DNA from: Trichostrongylus colubriformis
Taxonomy: Eukaryota; Nematoda; Chromadorea; Rhabditida; Trichostrongylidae
NCBI GenBank assembly: GCA_963978905.1
Contig: OZ022259.1
Span: 26,200,068-26,264,067, forward strand
DNA: 64,000 nucleotides
Direction: 5' to 3'
A model generated the notes under the pieces. It worked only from the letters and a program-made list of their open reading frames with translations, ran no database searches and was not told the origin of the DNA. Positions 41,939 to 54,124 of the stretch are shown in pieces; the first letter of the stretch is position 1; the number at the start of each line of letters is the position of its first letter. The position numbers and the translations under genes are program-made.

Positions 41939-42281
41939 ACTTTCGAGACTTTTGAGGGGTCTTTTGAGTCTTTTGAATAAATATTTTGGAGTCGCAACTG
42001 TTTTCCAAACAATCTAAAACAAATTCAGTGTCGTGCACGACAACATGTGCGGCGCGCCGCTCTTGCCCCACTCTGCAACCTTTCGGATTTACAAATAACC
42101 TAACCAATGAATCGATATATAACTACTAGCAGAAGCCATAAGGTACTAAACTACTTTATCGATAACCAATATGTCTCCATTTTGCGAATCTCACTAGAAA
42201 GAAAAGTAATGAAAAGCGGGAGGAAATCAATTTCTCATTTTTTTGGTTTTCGGCGGATCGGCGTATTCGCGATTTCAGATA

Positions 42282-43161
42282 TTAGGTTGTCCCAAAAGAC
42301 TTGTAGTATTTTTCCAAAAAAATCACTAACTCTTGTTCACTTCGTGGCAGGTCCAGGCGGTTCAGGAATATGGTAGAACGTTCTCTAAGCTTTCTAGGAA
42401 AATATATATTGACCCACCAGATCCCGTGGAGAGAGCTACAATGCCCGTTGTCGATACCCACCCAACTCGCAGTGTCATCTATTATGAGCGGTCTTGCGGC
42501 ACCGAAACGACGGAAGCTTGCCACTCCATCAGCGCTGCATTGGGCAAGGGATGTGTGAGCTACGAGACCATGCGCCGCTGGTTCATCAGCCTCAGCAACG
42601 GCGAGATTGTCATGGAAGACAAACCACGCTCAGGACTGTGCGACTTCTGGGACGCTGAAGGAACGCTTTTCCGCGAGGTGCTGGTACAAGGCGACACAGT
42701 TACCGCTACCGTATGCACTCACCAGTTCCAGCAGCTCGCCGTCGCTATTGGAGAAAAGTGCCGGAAAAGGTCCGCGGTCACCCTTCTTCATGACGCCCGC
42801 TCCCATTTCGCGAAAAGTACCCAGGCCAAGTTATAGGAGCTCGGCTGGGATGTGCAGCCCCACCCGCCATACTCTCCAGACATTGCCCCTTCTGACTATC
42901 ACCTTACCCGTCCTCTCGAATCCTTCCTGGCCAAGAGAAAATTCATTGATTATGACATGCTTGCGAACGCGATCGCTGACTTCTTCGACTCTCAGAACCC
43001 AGAGTTTTGGGAGAAGGGAATCAACGATTTTCCTATAAAGTGGCAGAGGGTTGCCGATAACAATGGTCAATACGTTGTTGCCTAATTGTTATTTGTTGGA
43101 CGAAAAAAAAATAAAAAGTGATGATCGAAAAAAATACTACAAGACTTGTGGGACAACCTAA
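42282..43161 (+). mobile_element. Internally deleted mariner element, copy 2
   Basis: The ends are TTAGGTTGTCCCAAAAGACT and ACAAGACTTGTGGGACAACC followed by TAATA, flanked by TA. The 880-bp body encodes N-terminal fragments (MPVVDTHPTRSVIYYERSCG) and, after a frame break, a C-terminal piece (QPHPPYSPDIAPSDYHL, then DFFDSQNPEFWEKGINDFPI) containing the last mariner catalytic aspartate. The middle of the transposase is deleted. It is homologous to the remnant at 24014-24884. Confidence 0.85.
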
Positions 43162-45478
43162 TATTTTCCAATGCGGTGCAGAGCGCTTGGTAGGGCGTGG
43201 CCTACGGACTTGGGTGAGAGTGTATCGAACTCTCTCACTCCACCACACACTCTCACTCTCGCCACTCAGGCCACTCCCTATCTAACGCTGTGAAATGGAC
43301 TGTACGTGGCATCACTGAAAATCCCATTCACTTGAATATGAACGCAGCCCTATCGCTGAGGTAGGCATGGCCCTCGGAAGGGGGCACCAATGGTGAATCA
43401 AACCGAGCGCTCTTTCCCTATCTACAGCGTGAGGAAATATTGAGCTTCGGCTCATAATAATTTTTATATCGCGCTTATCCTTAGTGGCTTGTTTTTATTC
43501 AATTGAAATTGCTCTGAAACTTAGATTCAAATGACGTGTCTGAATGCCCCTCCTCTATCTCCACGCAGTGCACAGCCACACTACTCTGTTCCTCTTATTG
43601 TTTCCTTTTTTTGGTTCTTCATTCCGATTCCTTGCCTAGATCAAACTTCGAGATCGGAAAAAGTGTTACAATCGATTCACTTCTTGCATGAGATCATTCT
43701 ATCTCTCCAGGTGGGAATGACGCTTCTCGGAAATTCTGCCTTTCATTATTGATTCACGAAATTCAGACCATGTGAAGGTGAACGGTTTTCCCAATCTCCG
43801 ATGGCTTCTATGTTTTCAAATATCCCTTTTCAGAAATAGATTCATCGTTTACCCAAGGTACCATAGATATGACAAGGAGATTCTGCCAATAATCATAACT
43901 AAAGCTGCCTCGTAACTTGGATGATGTCCTGTGTACCTGTGTAAAAGAAGTATGTGTGTTATATTTTCTGCTAACTCGATCGAAGACACTGTCGTTAATG
44001 TAATTTCGGACGATTCTGTAATATGAAGTGTATATTCTGTAATAATGAGTCAATACTACCTCGAGGTGATTGTTAGTGCAAGAGTGATGGAGGAAGGGGT
44101 GTATGAAGTGGCACGAATGACCGACTTTGCACCTCGCTAATTACTCTTTACACTTATTGCGAAGCAACATTATTTATTAGGTTGTAAGAAAAGTTTTGGC
44201 CAGTTTGACGTGTTCACAAGATAAATCTAGGTTTCGAAGCGTGTTATTTGGACCAATTTTTGAGTTTTTTATTGTGCTCCACAGATAGAGAAGTTACTCT
44301 TTCTGAATATATAATTTCCATAAAAATTGCATGAAGTGTTTGAATTGTTGGGAAATTTTGAAGTATAGCAAAAGAGACCCTTTATCAATGACTCGACTTC
44401 ACGACTTCTGGTTTAGTCGAGCAGCGATGGAATCAGCTACAATTGTGAGAACTGCGGGAAGGGGATGTCAAGATCGGATGGAATAGTTTGACACTGGTTT
44501 CGGAGGTGCAGAAATATGAATGAATTACTCGAGTTTTCTTGATCAAAGCCCTTTAGAGACTGCCTTGAGGTAATGTGGTTATTGAGAAAACCCTGAAAGA
44601 AGTCAGTCACATGAAAACTATAGTGGCTTAGGAACCTATACATGGCGAAGTCCGCGACTGCCCCGAATTGCCTAAAATAGCCACTAAGAAGAAATGGCGT
44701 GAAAAGGAAGCCATGAATAAATGGATCTTTAATCGGGTATCACATGTCATTTCGAACATTTCATTCGATTGCATTACATTACATATCTATTACAAGTGAT
44801 ACACGAAAAAGGAATAAATCAAAAATAGATGCAAATGAAATAATTTTCGGTTTCCTAAACAGGTCATATATCTTTGCTAGTAGAATATTCAGACATTTTT
44901 ATGCGATATGCCTTTATTTCGCTGGGGGTAGGGCCTAGGTGATAGATACTGTCGAACCTATAAATACAGTAATGTGGAGTGATAGTAACATTGTCAAAAA
45001 GCAACGTACTTTGCTATTTACTCGAATGTTTTCTTCTTTCCTCTCAAATGCCTTCTCTCTACTGATCTGTCCCTTTCTGGATTCTAGAACGAAACTCATG
45101 AAGAAATTCAAAAGAGGAGTACATTTTGATTGGGAAAATTCCTACTTGAGACGCGTCGATCTTCCTTACTTCCTAAAACGTCGATCAAAACATTCAGTGA
45201 TGGGCAATCAACACCTGCTGAAATGCCCACACGCTTATAAACAGTGTTTTTTAAACTTTTCAATCCTTATACTGACCAGATTCCTCTAAAAATAGACCTG
45301 TGACCTGTTCAGCCCAATCAGTTGTCCTGGTCCTCCCTACACCCCATTTGACCCCCATATCTCTGGAGGGAACCGGGAGGATTAAGGAGAAAGTGAACTG
45401 GTAGTAGTGTTCTCTGACGATGAACCTTTCACTTCAAGAGAGGATATGGTAGCGAAACTGGCATTGGAAAAGCGCGGC
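43162..45478. other. No recognised gene; repeat fragments
   Basis: 43170-43350 resembles one side of the CATACTTTG family (GGTAGGGCGTGGCC, end GAATATGAACGCAGCCC). TTATTAGGTTGTAAGAAAAG at about 44177 looks like an isolated mariner-type end. 44560-44660 matches the left part of the TTAA elements at 45479 and 54404. The 116-codon frame at 44939-45289 shows no domain. Confidence 0.45.
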
Positions 45479-46039
45479 TTAAAGACAGCATTAGGGGTAA
45501 TGCGGTAATGGAGAAAACCCTACAAGAAGTCACTCACATGGTAGTCCTGGGCCTAGGAAGGCTATCTGTGGCGAAATCCTGGTGAGAAAGCGCCCGTTCA
45601 AGCTGTAGAAACCTTGCAAAATGCCGCAACCGTGCAGCTGTTCCGCCTCTTGGATACAACGATCCCGCCTCCCGATGACGTAAATCCCGATTGACTGGGA
45701 TGGGAGCGGCCATGGAGATGCTCCAGGATCGAAGGCTTTGCGGCGCGCTTTCGCAGTTTTAGCTTGAAGCTCACTCTAAAAAATAGATGTTGTCGTATTT
45801 CCAAACATTCCCCTGTGTTTACTTGGCAACATGCCAGTGGAAAACTAGATCAGACCACTCCCCTCTTGACGGACAGGTCGTCCGCGTCGAGAATTAACGG
45901 TGGGAATGGGGTCCTATTTCTCGGGTTTTTGACCATTCCCATCCGCTTTTTCTCCACTATCCTGTTATTAGGCATCTCGACTTTAATATGCACTATTTCT
46001 TTTACTTTTCGTTCGACCAACCCCTAATGCTGCCTTTTA
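45479..46039. mobile_element. TTAA-ended inverted-repeat element, copy 3
   Basis: The left end is TTAAAGACAGCATTAGGGGT and the right end is CCCCTAATGCTGCCTTTTA. The interior aligns with the element at 54404-54945 (GAAAGCGCGCCGCAAAG-like and TGACGGA..GGTCGTCCGCG words). The last base of the right TTAA has changed. Confidence 0.75.
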
Positions 46040-46257
46040 GCTACGTTTGCGGCCAGCTGGTTTTGCCGCTCCGCCCGTCTGCAGTCTACCCCGCTGGGGA
46101 AGCAGGGGTGCGTGAGAGAGGAAGGGATTTTCGGGTTCCTACTTCTCAGCATTTTCACCGTTTTATTTCGTTTTTCTCTACTCTCACACTCCTGAGCCCC
46201 CCCCCCCACTTCCATATTTCAGAATCTGTCGAATTTAGCCCTTCTGTTGTCCTTTAA
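46040..46257. mobile_element. Half of a TTAA-family element
   Basis: GGGATTTTCGGGTTCCTACT and TTTCACCGTTTTATTTCGTT are reverse-complement relatives of the interior at 20198-20611. The right end is CCCTTCTGTTGTCCTTTAA. The left half is missing where it abuts copy 3. Confidence 0.55.
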
Positions 46258-46825
46258 TGGTCTACTCGTCCAAGAGCAAAGCAACATTCACATCCAACAA
46301 TAAGGCTGTTCTTGCGATTATGTAATGCGGTTTCCTCACAAACAGGCGCATTTCATTTATTGAACAACATCTTCGAGGTGTGAATTAGGTCATTCGTACC
46401 ACTTTATACACATCCGTGAAGAAAGAACGGAAAAAAAACCATAGAAAACCTGGGAAGTGGGACCCTTGTCTCTCCGTGATTTTCACTGAATACGTGCTTC
46501 ATCCATGAAACCGCCGTAAGTTTCTGGAAGCTTCCAGGCGATTTCGGGAAAATTGCTCAAAAGTTAATCTGTGTGTGATAGTATTAAAATTTTTGACCCT
46601 TTTTTTAATTCTTCGATTTTTGAATTCCATTAATAGAGCATGAGGATAGCTACTAAATGAACACATAGTTCAGATGATGTATAAAGAAATACCGTAAAAT
46701 TTTTTAGTGTTATTCAAAGGTCCAAAAATAACTTGAGACGGGATTGATGTTTCTTTTTGCAGAGAGGTCTGCTTCCTTCAGCTTGCGCTTCTCAATATAA
46801 ACCATGAGCACATCGGAATGGATAA

Positions 46826-47008
46826 GGTCGCATTTATACACGGCGACACCGGCGACATGGCGTCGCTGCGTGTCTCTTCGTCTCCGCTTGTACGACACTG
46901 CTTCGTTGCCTGCGTCATCTCTGCACCCCCCTCATACGATTGTGCCTCGCTGCCTATGTACGCAGCCACGGGCTTCCAGCGCAAAGTATAATATGAACGC
47001 GACCGCTT
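46826..47008. mobile_element. CATACTTTG-family miniature element
   Basis: GGTCGCATTTATACACGGCG at the left and GCGCAAAGTATAATATGAAC then GCGACC at the right. The interior CTTCGTTGCCTGCGTCATCT matches the palindrome at 27079-27308. Confidence 0.65.
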
Positions 47009-48529
47009 TCGAACAGAGTCAAGCGTGGGTATGTGCCACAAGGACAGAAAATCCGCGGAGCCACGTTTGGGGCTCGACGAGATGGTGCGGGATATTGGCG
47101 ATGTACTCGTTGATTCTTAGAGCGATTACACCTAGAATAAGGCGTAGAGCACCATCATCGCTTCAGGACCCATCCAATACGGCGCGCATAGCTTGCAACA
47201 TCGCATCGCATATCGGGTCGCCGCTACGCGAATTTTTCGTCGTAATGGCATACACCCAGTCAGGCGCTGATCAGGAAATTTTCGAGAGCCGCTCATACTG
47301 TTTGCTTGCCAAATCGCGGCTGTGATAACATGGGGGAGGGGCAGTCGAGGTCGGAATCGGAGAATGGAGCTGAGATCGAATTATGTGTTTTGTGGTTGTC
47401 AGTGGTTTCTTGAAAGATGCACCATTCGATCCCCTCTCCCTCAAAGCCCTTTTTGGAGATAATGGAGTCGCACACAGCTTCACTTCTAGAAGGATTAAAT
47501 TGTAAAACCTTCAAAGCACCTAACCGAAGCAGCAATTTTTTCTCAGAACGATGCATAACTCTGCCTCTTGACTATCCATAACTGTTAGAACAATATCAGG
47601 GAAAATGTCGTGAATCGTCTGGACAGGGTCATAACGAGGGCGGCGATTTTCATAATGCTCGCCAGTGAGAACTGAAAAATCACGTGGTTGCTTTTGGCCA
47701 TGGCAAGCACCGTGGGTCTCACTGCGGGCTCTACGATAGCTTCGGTGGACGTTCAAATTTTGAGCCCAGTGGAAGTTACCCAAGGGTTATAGAGGAAGAT
47801 GAAGGATAAGGTTATCCAACCTCCCAACGGGTATGGTACCACATTACCTATCCCAAAGAGATGGAAGGCCTGGTTGTCTTAGGTGGGCGTTGATGTGAGA
47901 TCTGATTCCCGCACCATGAGAGTAAGGAAGCGCACCACCTGTCAATAGACCATCCTCGCCCATAAGACGACGATATCGGGAACATTTTGCCATAGAATCG
48001 TCCACTTATTAACTCCGAGCGCAAAATTTTCAATGAAGTGAGGCAGCGCGAAAAGACTTTTTTGTCCCCCCCCCTAACCCCCCTTTTACATAAAATGTCA
48101 AGACTGAGTTTCCCACGTAACGTTTTCAAAAATCCCTTGTCGGGCTTATATTAGCTCATATTTCATGAGCGGCGAATGGCACAGTGATTGTGCTTCGTGG
48201 CATTCCTTTGTTATTTGATCAAGCTGCATAAATTTCCAATACAGCTGGGGCGAATCGCTCCATTATTATTTACATTTCTGAATGCCCAAATTTCTTTCAT
48301 TCCTGAATATGTTTTCGAGAAGAATGAATCATTCGTTTGTGTAATATTATTGCCATAGCGATCATTAGAATGATGGATTATGTGCAAAAGCAAGCAAAAC
48401 TCAGCAGCAATCAAAAATTGAAAAATAAATATTACTGTTAAAGGATCTGTTTAAAGCTCTGCATCACCTTTAAAAGCATCGTCCATTAGACTTGATTACC
48501 TGTCTTCCTGATTTTCTTGGTTACAGCAG
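47009..48529. other. No recognised gene; dispersed repeat at its left
   Basis: 47100-47250 is the repeat shared with 28730-28900. Three overlapping minus-strand frames between 47271 and 48129 encode text without any motif I know. A C-rich run lies near 48066. Confidence 0.4.
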
Positions 48530-48815
48530 ACCGGGTGAGTGCCGATTGGTCGCATTTTCGCGCGGCAGTGCAAGTTTTTTTCGCGATTGAGTATGGCTTG
48601 AATGTCATAAAAGTTAAACAAGTTAAACCGAAGAGAATCATGGAACTGCAACAACTTGTAAAATGCGCATCCGCGATTTGGAAACGTCAACTTGCAATCT
48701 CTGGAGGCCCATTATGGTACCAGCCCCTTGCATCTTAAGCGGAATTGCAAACGACTCGTACTAACGGCGCTGCGAAGCGAAAAATTGACCAATCGGCACT
48801 CATCCTAGCAGACCA
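48530..48815. mobile_element. Inverted-repeat element with GATTGGTCGCATTTTCGCG arms
   Basis: GCAGACCGGGTGAGTGCCGA at the left is mirrored by TCGGCACTCATCCTAGCAGA at the right, and the arms continue as TTGGTCGCATTTTCGCG and GCGAAAAATTGACCAA. This is the same family as 20640-20920 and 50150-50410. The loop has no gene. Confidence 0.75.
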
Positions 48816-49319
48816 TATGCAAAGTTTCACGCGAAAAGGGCAATGTGTAACAGAGAGAGCGCTCTCAAAAGCCTACATTTAGCGACTAGGCAGTTTGGGT
48901 GCAACAAAAGGGTGAGGGGGGGGGGGGTGGACAAGCAAAGAGCTGTTCTATCCGGGCAAAGGTTTATGAACGTACGGACCACATAACTTCTACGGACATT
49001 AGCTGCGTTCGATTGGACATTGGGCGCAAAATTTGAAATGCTCCCGCTACGCCGATGGCTGTCAAAATGTTTCTCGGCGGGAGTTCAGACTGGTGGTTCT
49101 TCTTCCAGTATAGCAGTTCCTGCTTAGGAACAGAGCCCGGTTGTTTTCTTGTTTATGTTTATGGACTATATCTGGTATCTCGTAGATCAAATAGCGGAGG
49201 GTTTATGGTAAGATGGTGCTGTAAGGAAGTCATGACATCACCTTCACAAATTCTATGTTCCTCTCATGAAATATGTCAACAGACACGTAATTCTCTTTAG
49301 GTCTCCACTTGGTCAAGCA

Positions 49320-49392
49320 TTTTGTATCGTATAAAGTATAAGTATAAAGTATAAAGTATAAAGTAGTAGTATAAAGTATGAAGTATAAAGTG
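49320..49392. repeat. TATAAAG microsatellite-like run
   Basis: Irregular repeats of AGTATAAAGT over about 70 bp. Simple sequence only. Confidence 0.8.
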
Positions 49393-49529
49393 AAAAAATT
49401 CCGATTCATCAGTGATCGGGTTTTATGAGTTATTTGCATTCACAGAAATTTGTGGCTCATGTGCGGGCTGGTTTTATTGGGTGCTTCAGTCATCTATATC
49501 TCTGCTCATCGCCGAAGAGTGCTTTGAGG

Positions 49530-49957
49530 AATCGTCCACGGAAAAATGAGTTTTTGTGTTACCCATATGTTTATGTTGCATTTGCCTAATGTGAGACTCA
49601 TGCAAAATTTTACGCGAAAAATGTGAATCTGGCTTAGATACAGCACCACAAAGTATATACATCTGGGTGGGCGGGGCCTCCGAGTAAAATCTTCGTCTTG
49701 TAGTCCGCCGCCGTTGAAAACGGAGAGTGGGACTGTTTTCGTAACTTTCTGTTCCTACAATGCGTCTCCGACCACGACAGGCGACGGGGTAGGCACCTGC
49801 TCAGAGGCCCTGCCCACCCGGAAGTACTTTGTGGTGCTGTATCTCAGCCAGACTCACACTTTTTCGCGTGAAGTTTTGCATGAGGCCGAATTAAGCAAAT
49901 ACAACATAAACACATGGGTTACAGGAAAACTTATTTTTTCGTGAACGATTCCTCTAA
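49530..49957. mobile_element. Fold-back element with GGAATCGTCCACGGAA ends
   Basis: The left arm (49530-49690) contains GAGGAATCGTCCACGG, GCAAAATTTTACGCGAAAAA and TACAGCACCACAAAGTA. The right arm (49800-49957) carries their inverses (TACTTTGTGGTGCTGTA, TTTTTCGCGTGAAGTTTTGC, GAACGATTCCTC). The terminal word recurs alone at 50678, 51100, 51165 and 55640, and a half element is at 53890-54070. Confidence 0.75.
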
Positions 49958-50149
49958 GTTAGCGAAATCGGCGTAAACCGAGTTTCACGGAGACGGGCAA
50001 CGTGGCTAACAGAAAGTATCATCCCTTAGAGCTTTGTGTGTGTAGGTGGATCTCAGTTGACCATTGGCATGAATGTGTTTCCTCCAGCCCCACCCATACT
50101 CCTCCCTCCCTCTCCCACCCCTCTCAAACAGGCACGGCATAGTGATTAC

Positions 50150-50410
50150 TCGATTTCGCCGGGTGGGGGTCAAGTGGTCGAATTTCCGCGCTGCCGCGCG
50201 CGATAAGCGGCACGGCGGGCACGAGTGCCAACGGCAGGGCATGGCAGCCTTCAAGCGAGGCAGTGTGAGTGGAAAGCGCAGACGTGACGCAGTCACGCTC
50301 GGCCGGGCGACCAGGGCAATCGATACGGCGAGTCGTACGGGGGCGCCGCAAGTGAAACGCCGCGAAGCGGAAATTCGACCACTTGACCCCCACCCGATTT
50401 CGCGGGTGTG
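50150..50410. mobile_element. Inverted-repeat element with GGTCGAATTTCCGC arms
   Basis: GATTTCGCCGGGTGGGGGTC continues as AAGTGGTCGAATTTCCGC and is mirrored by GCGGAAATTCGACCACTTGA followed by CCCCCACCCGATTTCGC. The arms are about 37 bp with one or two mismatches. The loop is GC-rich (CCAACGGCAGGGCATGGCAG) and non-coding. Overlapping frames on both strands reflect the symmetry. Confidence 0.85.
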
Positions 50411-51034
50411 TTGCAAGTGTTCCGATTCTAGAGGTCGGCACCGAACTGGGTCACCGCCCTTCGCGAATTGTCCGAATGGTGGCGGGTCCTGCCGTCTGGG
50501 CTCTCCCAGATTAGCCTAAGCCTTTTCAGGGGAGGAGCTTTGGCAGCGTGTTTTTACCTGTCTTTACCTGATTCCGATCCCCCGCGCAACTTGACCTGAC
50601 CTCACCAGTCGGAACACTTGCACTCCACCCCGATTTCGCCCACCAGTTTACAGTTCGCTCGGTGTACCCCCTTGCTTCAAGGAATCGTCCACGGAAATTC
50701 CTTGATTCTGATTCCTTTTGAAAATTACTCCACTAGATACAATTCTTGAACAGATGCACAACAAAAGTCAGGAAATTAAAAAAGGGGGCAACTCGTTCGA
50801 ATTCTCGCCACAGTATTTGTAAAACCGTCGGTTGGCAGGGTGCAGTTCTAATTTTCTTGCAAAAGGCTGATTCGCATCTCACTCTGCGTCTCCTAGAGCC
50901 CTGGTGGACGCTCAAACTCGGACGCCCCACCCCATCGGACGTCACTTCGAGGAACTCTGCCTTGACCACATTCTTGCTTTTTCCCATGAAAGTTGCATGC
51001 GACCCTTGGTAAGTAAGTCACACATGAACCTATG

Positions 51035-51236
51035 GCAGATGTCAAATCCAGAACTGTGAATCAGGAACTCAAAAGTACCTCTCGTGACAACTCAAAGGAA
51101 TCGCCCACCGAAGTTTCCGTTCTTCTGTTCCGAAACCGAAAAACAGAAGAACGGAAATTTCGGTGGGCGATTCCTTTGAGTTGTCACGAGAGGTCCTTTT
51201 GAGTTCCTGATTCACAGTTCTGGATTTGACATCTGC
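51035..51236. repeat. 202-bp near-perfect palindrome
   Basis: The arms at 51035-51125 and 51145-51236 are reverse complements apart from one short indel. The outer word is GCAGATGTCAAATCCAGAAC. The inner arms carry AAAGGAATCGCCCACCGAAG. The centre is GTTCCGAAACC. The internal word GGAATCGCCCACCGAA relates it to the fold-back family at 49530-49957. Confidence 0.88.
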
Positions 51237-51360
51237 TTTCTTCCTTTTTCTACAAACTTCACATAGCAACCAGTATTCCTGTCCATTCCGTGGCTACATA
51301 TACTCCTCTCAACTTTTCTGAAACGTCTGCAAAAAAATTAAAAATCATCTGTAGTATGTA

Positions 51361-52175
51361 TTAGGTTGAGTCAACATGAATCGGACAAATTACAGATTTT
51401 AATCATTGTCGTACAACTTTTTGACAACAACTAGGATTCACTTGAAATAGCTCCATCTTTATCGATGACCTTCTGCCACTGGTTAGGGAGATCATGGATG
51501 CCCTTGCTCCAGAAGGCTTGGGGCATTGGCTGTGGGAGAAAAGGTGGAAATTTGAAGGGGCCAGGTCTGGGGAGTACGATGGGTGTGAGTACGGTCCAAG
51601 TGTAGGACGGCAGCTCGGCCTTGGTCGATCTTGCAATGTACGGTCTCGCGTTGTCATGCTGGAAGTAGACATGTGAACGCCGCCGTTGTGAATTTTGAAC
51701 ATTTGCCTTTGACTCTCGTAAATGACGAATGTGGACGTCGGCGGATACTGTTGTACCTTTATCGAGCAGCTTCCAGTACTCTACGCCGTGTACCCACCAA
51801 ATGCCGTCTTCGTCTTCGATGGAATAGTCTCCTGACGCAAACTTTCAATGCCACAAGGACACTGTACTTCTGGCGCGGGCATGCTCCTTGTGAACTTCTT
51901 TCAAACGTCTGCCAATATTCGCGGGTTCCTGGCCAGATAGCGATAGAAATAGTATGACTCTGCGGATGTGGTGTGGACGGATGTGGACGGCTTGAAATCG
52001 TGCGGCATGGTGGCGAAATGAAACTATTTTGAAGTGATTATTTTGCGGTACTTTGAAGAGCTTTTCATACTCATCCAACGGTACCTCGCGCGTCCATTTT
52101 GGTTAACACGTTGCTGAATTATAATCTCTAGAAATCATCACTACCATCTGTCCGAACCATATCGACTGAACCTAA
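51361..52175 (-). pseudogene. mariner remnant with terminal inverted repeats
   Basis: The ends are TTAGGTTGAGTCAACATGAA and the reverse complement TTAGGTTCAGTCGATATGGT. Minus-strand frames carry decayed mariner text: FQHDNARPYIAR-like near 51630 and HPSYSPDLAPSNFHLF near 51570, the latter with the final catalytic position changed (SN for SD). The 815-bp length and broken frames show internal deletion. It abuts the fold-back element at 52180. Confidence 0.78.
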
Positions 52176-52179
52176 TATT

Positions 52180-52863
52180 TATTGGGTAGTCTAAAAAGTT
52201 TTTTCGTATTTTCAAATACCGCTTTTTCCCTCAAAACTGCTTTCCAGAAATTTCTTCTGTACATATATATGTAGTACAAGTTCTCACGCATCTACAGGTA
52301 TTATTGTCTTCCATCTCCGGGATAACCCTTTTCGACAAAATAAACATATCAACGGTCAACCTCATTTTCAATACAAAAATTATAAAAAAATTCTCTTTGA
52401 ATGGCGTTAGACAGGGAAAGGAAAAGGTGATAATCCGATGGAGCAAGATGAGGGCTATAAGGTGATGGGGCAGCAATTTTTATCCAAGCTCGAGAATTTT
52501 TTGGCTAGTCATTTTTTCACTAGTGGTAAAAATTTTTTGAAAATTTTTTCTTTTGAAAAAAATTTTCGAGCTCGGATGAAAATTGCTGCCTTATAGCCCT
52601 GATCTTGCTCCATCGGATCATCACCTTTTCCTTTCCCTCTCTAACGCCATTCAAAGAAAAAAAATTGGAATTGAAAATGAAGTGACTTTTGATATTTTTA
52701 TTTTGCCGAAAAGGGTTATGCGAGAGATGGAAGACAACAATGCCTATAGATGCATGTGGACTTGTACTACATATATACGTACAGAAGAAATTTTGTGGAA
52801 AGCAGTTTTGAGGGAAAAAGTCGTATTTAAAAATACGAAAAGACTTTTCAGACTACCTAATAT
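52180..52863. mobile_element. Fold-back element from opposed mariner 3' halves, copy 2
   Basis: The outer ends are TATTGGGTAGTCTAAAAAGT and AGACTTTTCAGACTACCTAA. The arms 52180-52520 and 52555-52863 are imperfect inverted repeats. The right arm translates as LPYSPDLAPSDHHLFLSLSN and then REMEDNNAYRCMWTCTTY, a mariner C-terminus. The left arm has the same text on the minus strand. The 5' half of a transposase is absent from both sides. Closely related to 7117-7803. Confidence 0.82.
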
Positions 52864-54124
52864 ATGGCCGCGCTCGAATCTCTTCCAAAAGCATGTAGCA
52901 TCAGATCAAAACGCGATTTCACGCAGGATATGCAATCTACGAGTGGCGCTTATTTTGGCGGGAATGAAGACGAATACATCACGCAGAGGTTCTGGATTTC
53001 GTTCGCATGTGTAAAGCCGCCTTTTGTAGTTTTATGTTTTCACGGCCTCGATTTCTTTTCCGCTTTTCGTGGAAAAGTGTCCTACACGTTTCCGCATCGG
53101 TTCCACCTGCTCAGAACACTCACTGTCGGCGCTACTTGCCCGCAATACCGCTGAAATTGCGCAAAAGTTGTTCTCAGCATAATTTGACGGCGATGATGAA
53201 CAAAACTGCTACCAGAATAGACTAATGGCTCAATTTCTGCCTTTCTTCAAACCTGTGCATTGCTTCATATGTTTCTCATTCAACTCAAGCATACGTGAAG
53301 AGTAATAGCGTTGTTATAATTCAACTGTTACCAGGACAGGCTCGAACTAGTCCAGACCGACCCCGTTTTCAAGTGCAATTTTGATAATTCAATTCGCTTC
53401 ATTCATCGCAGCACGTAGACTTCCTGAAAAGTCGCACATGAATTTATTTTCACGTTATAGTGAGAGTTCGTTGAAGTGCTTCGACATTTGATTCTTGTTC
53501 TGGCGCCAGCAAAGGTATTGTTTGAAGTAATACGTGTGGCAAGGTCATAGTCCTCCACTTTAGAACGACCTCGAGGTTTTAAAGGAAACTGGTCTGAGTG
53601 AATGACTTTTAAGTGAGAGAAAGCAACTTCAAGTGTCTTATAATGAACTCACAAGTATACGTAGAATGAAAATATTTTTATATTTTACAGTATTGTTTGG
53701 GTCTTTGATTCTCTATTAATTGATTAGCTTCTTGCGAGGTGAAGCCCAACATTTCACTGTACAAAAAGGCATAAAAAACTTATCCAAGTGTTTAAAGGAT
53801 TCCAAATAAGCCTCAATAATCTCCACTAATCGTCTCGCATGTTCCATATTTTTTTGATGAGTTCAAAAGAATTGAGTAAGTATGATTAGTTAGAAGAAAT
53901 TGTCCATGGAAGCTTGTTTTCTTCCCCATACAGTCATGTTGTATCTGCTCATATGATTACAGACCACATGCAAAGTTTCACCCTCCTCTTTGATCCTCAA
54001 ACCTGACACACCTCTCCCCTCCCGGGACGCTACTTTCAGGAGCTGTATCTCGGCTGGATTCTTGTTATTTCACGTGAAATTTTGTACATATGTTGCTCGT
54101 AGAATGCAAATATATCATCCCTAC
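52864..54124. other. No recognised gene
   Basis: No conserved exon is seen. 53890-54070 matches one arm of the fold-back family at 49530-49957 (GTCCATGGAAGC, CACATGCAAAGTTTCAC, GGAGCTGTATCTCGGC). The rest is AT-rich without structure. Confidence 0.4.

Larger units (their letters stand above)
40621..42010 (+). mobile_element. Penelope-like retroelement, 5'-truncated with inverted 5' segment
   Basis: Layout: an inverted copy (40621-40748) of the element's own 3' region (41591-41718), then reverse transcriptase C-terminus and GIY-YIG endonuclease coding (40749-41651), then about 360 bp of 3' sequence with AATAAATATTTTGG near 41978. The two inverted segments of about 128 bp differ by about one base, so the rearrangement is recent or was made together with insertion. 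Partly inverted, truncated copies are typical of Penelope-like elements. The right limit is approximate. Confidence 0.8.

Noticed and set aside
47271..48129. Three adjacent minus-strand frames as one gene
   Set aside because: They lie in different frames, no splice junctions join them sensibly, and no family motif was seen.
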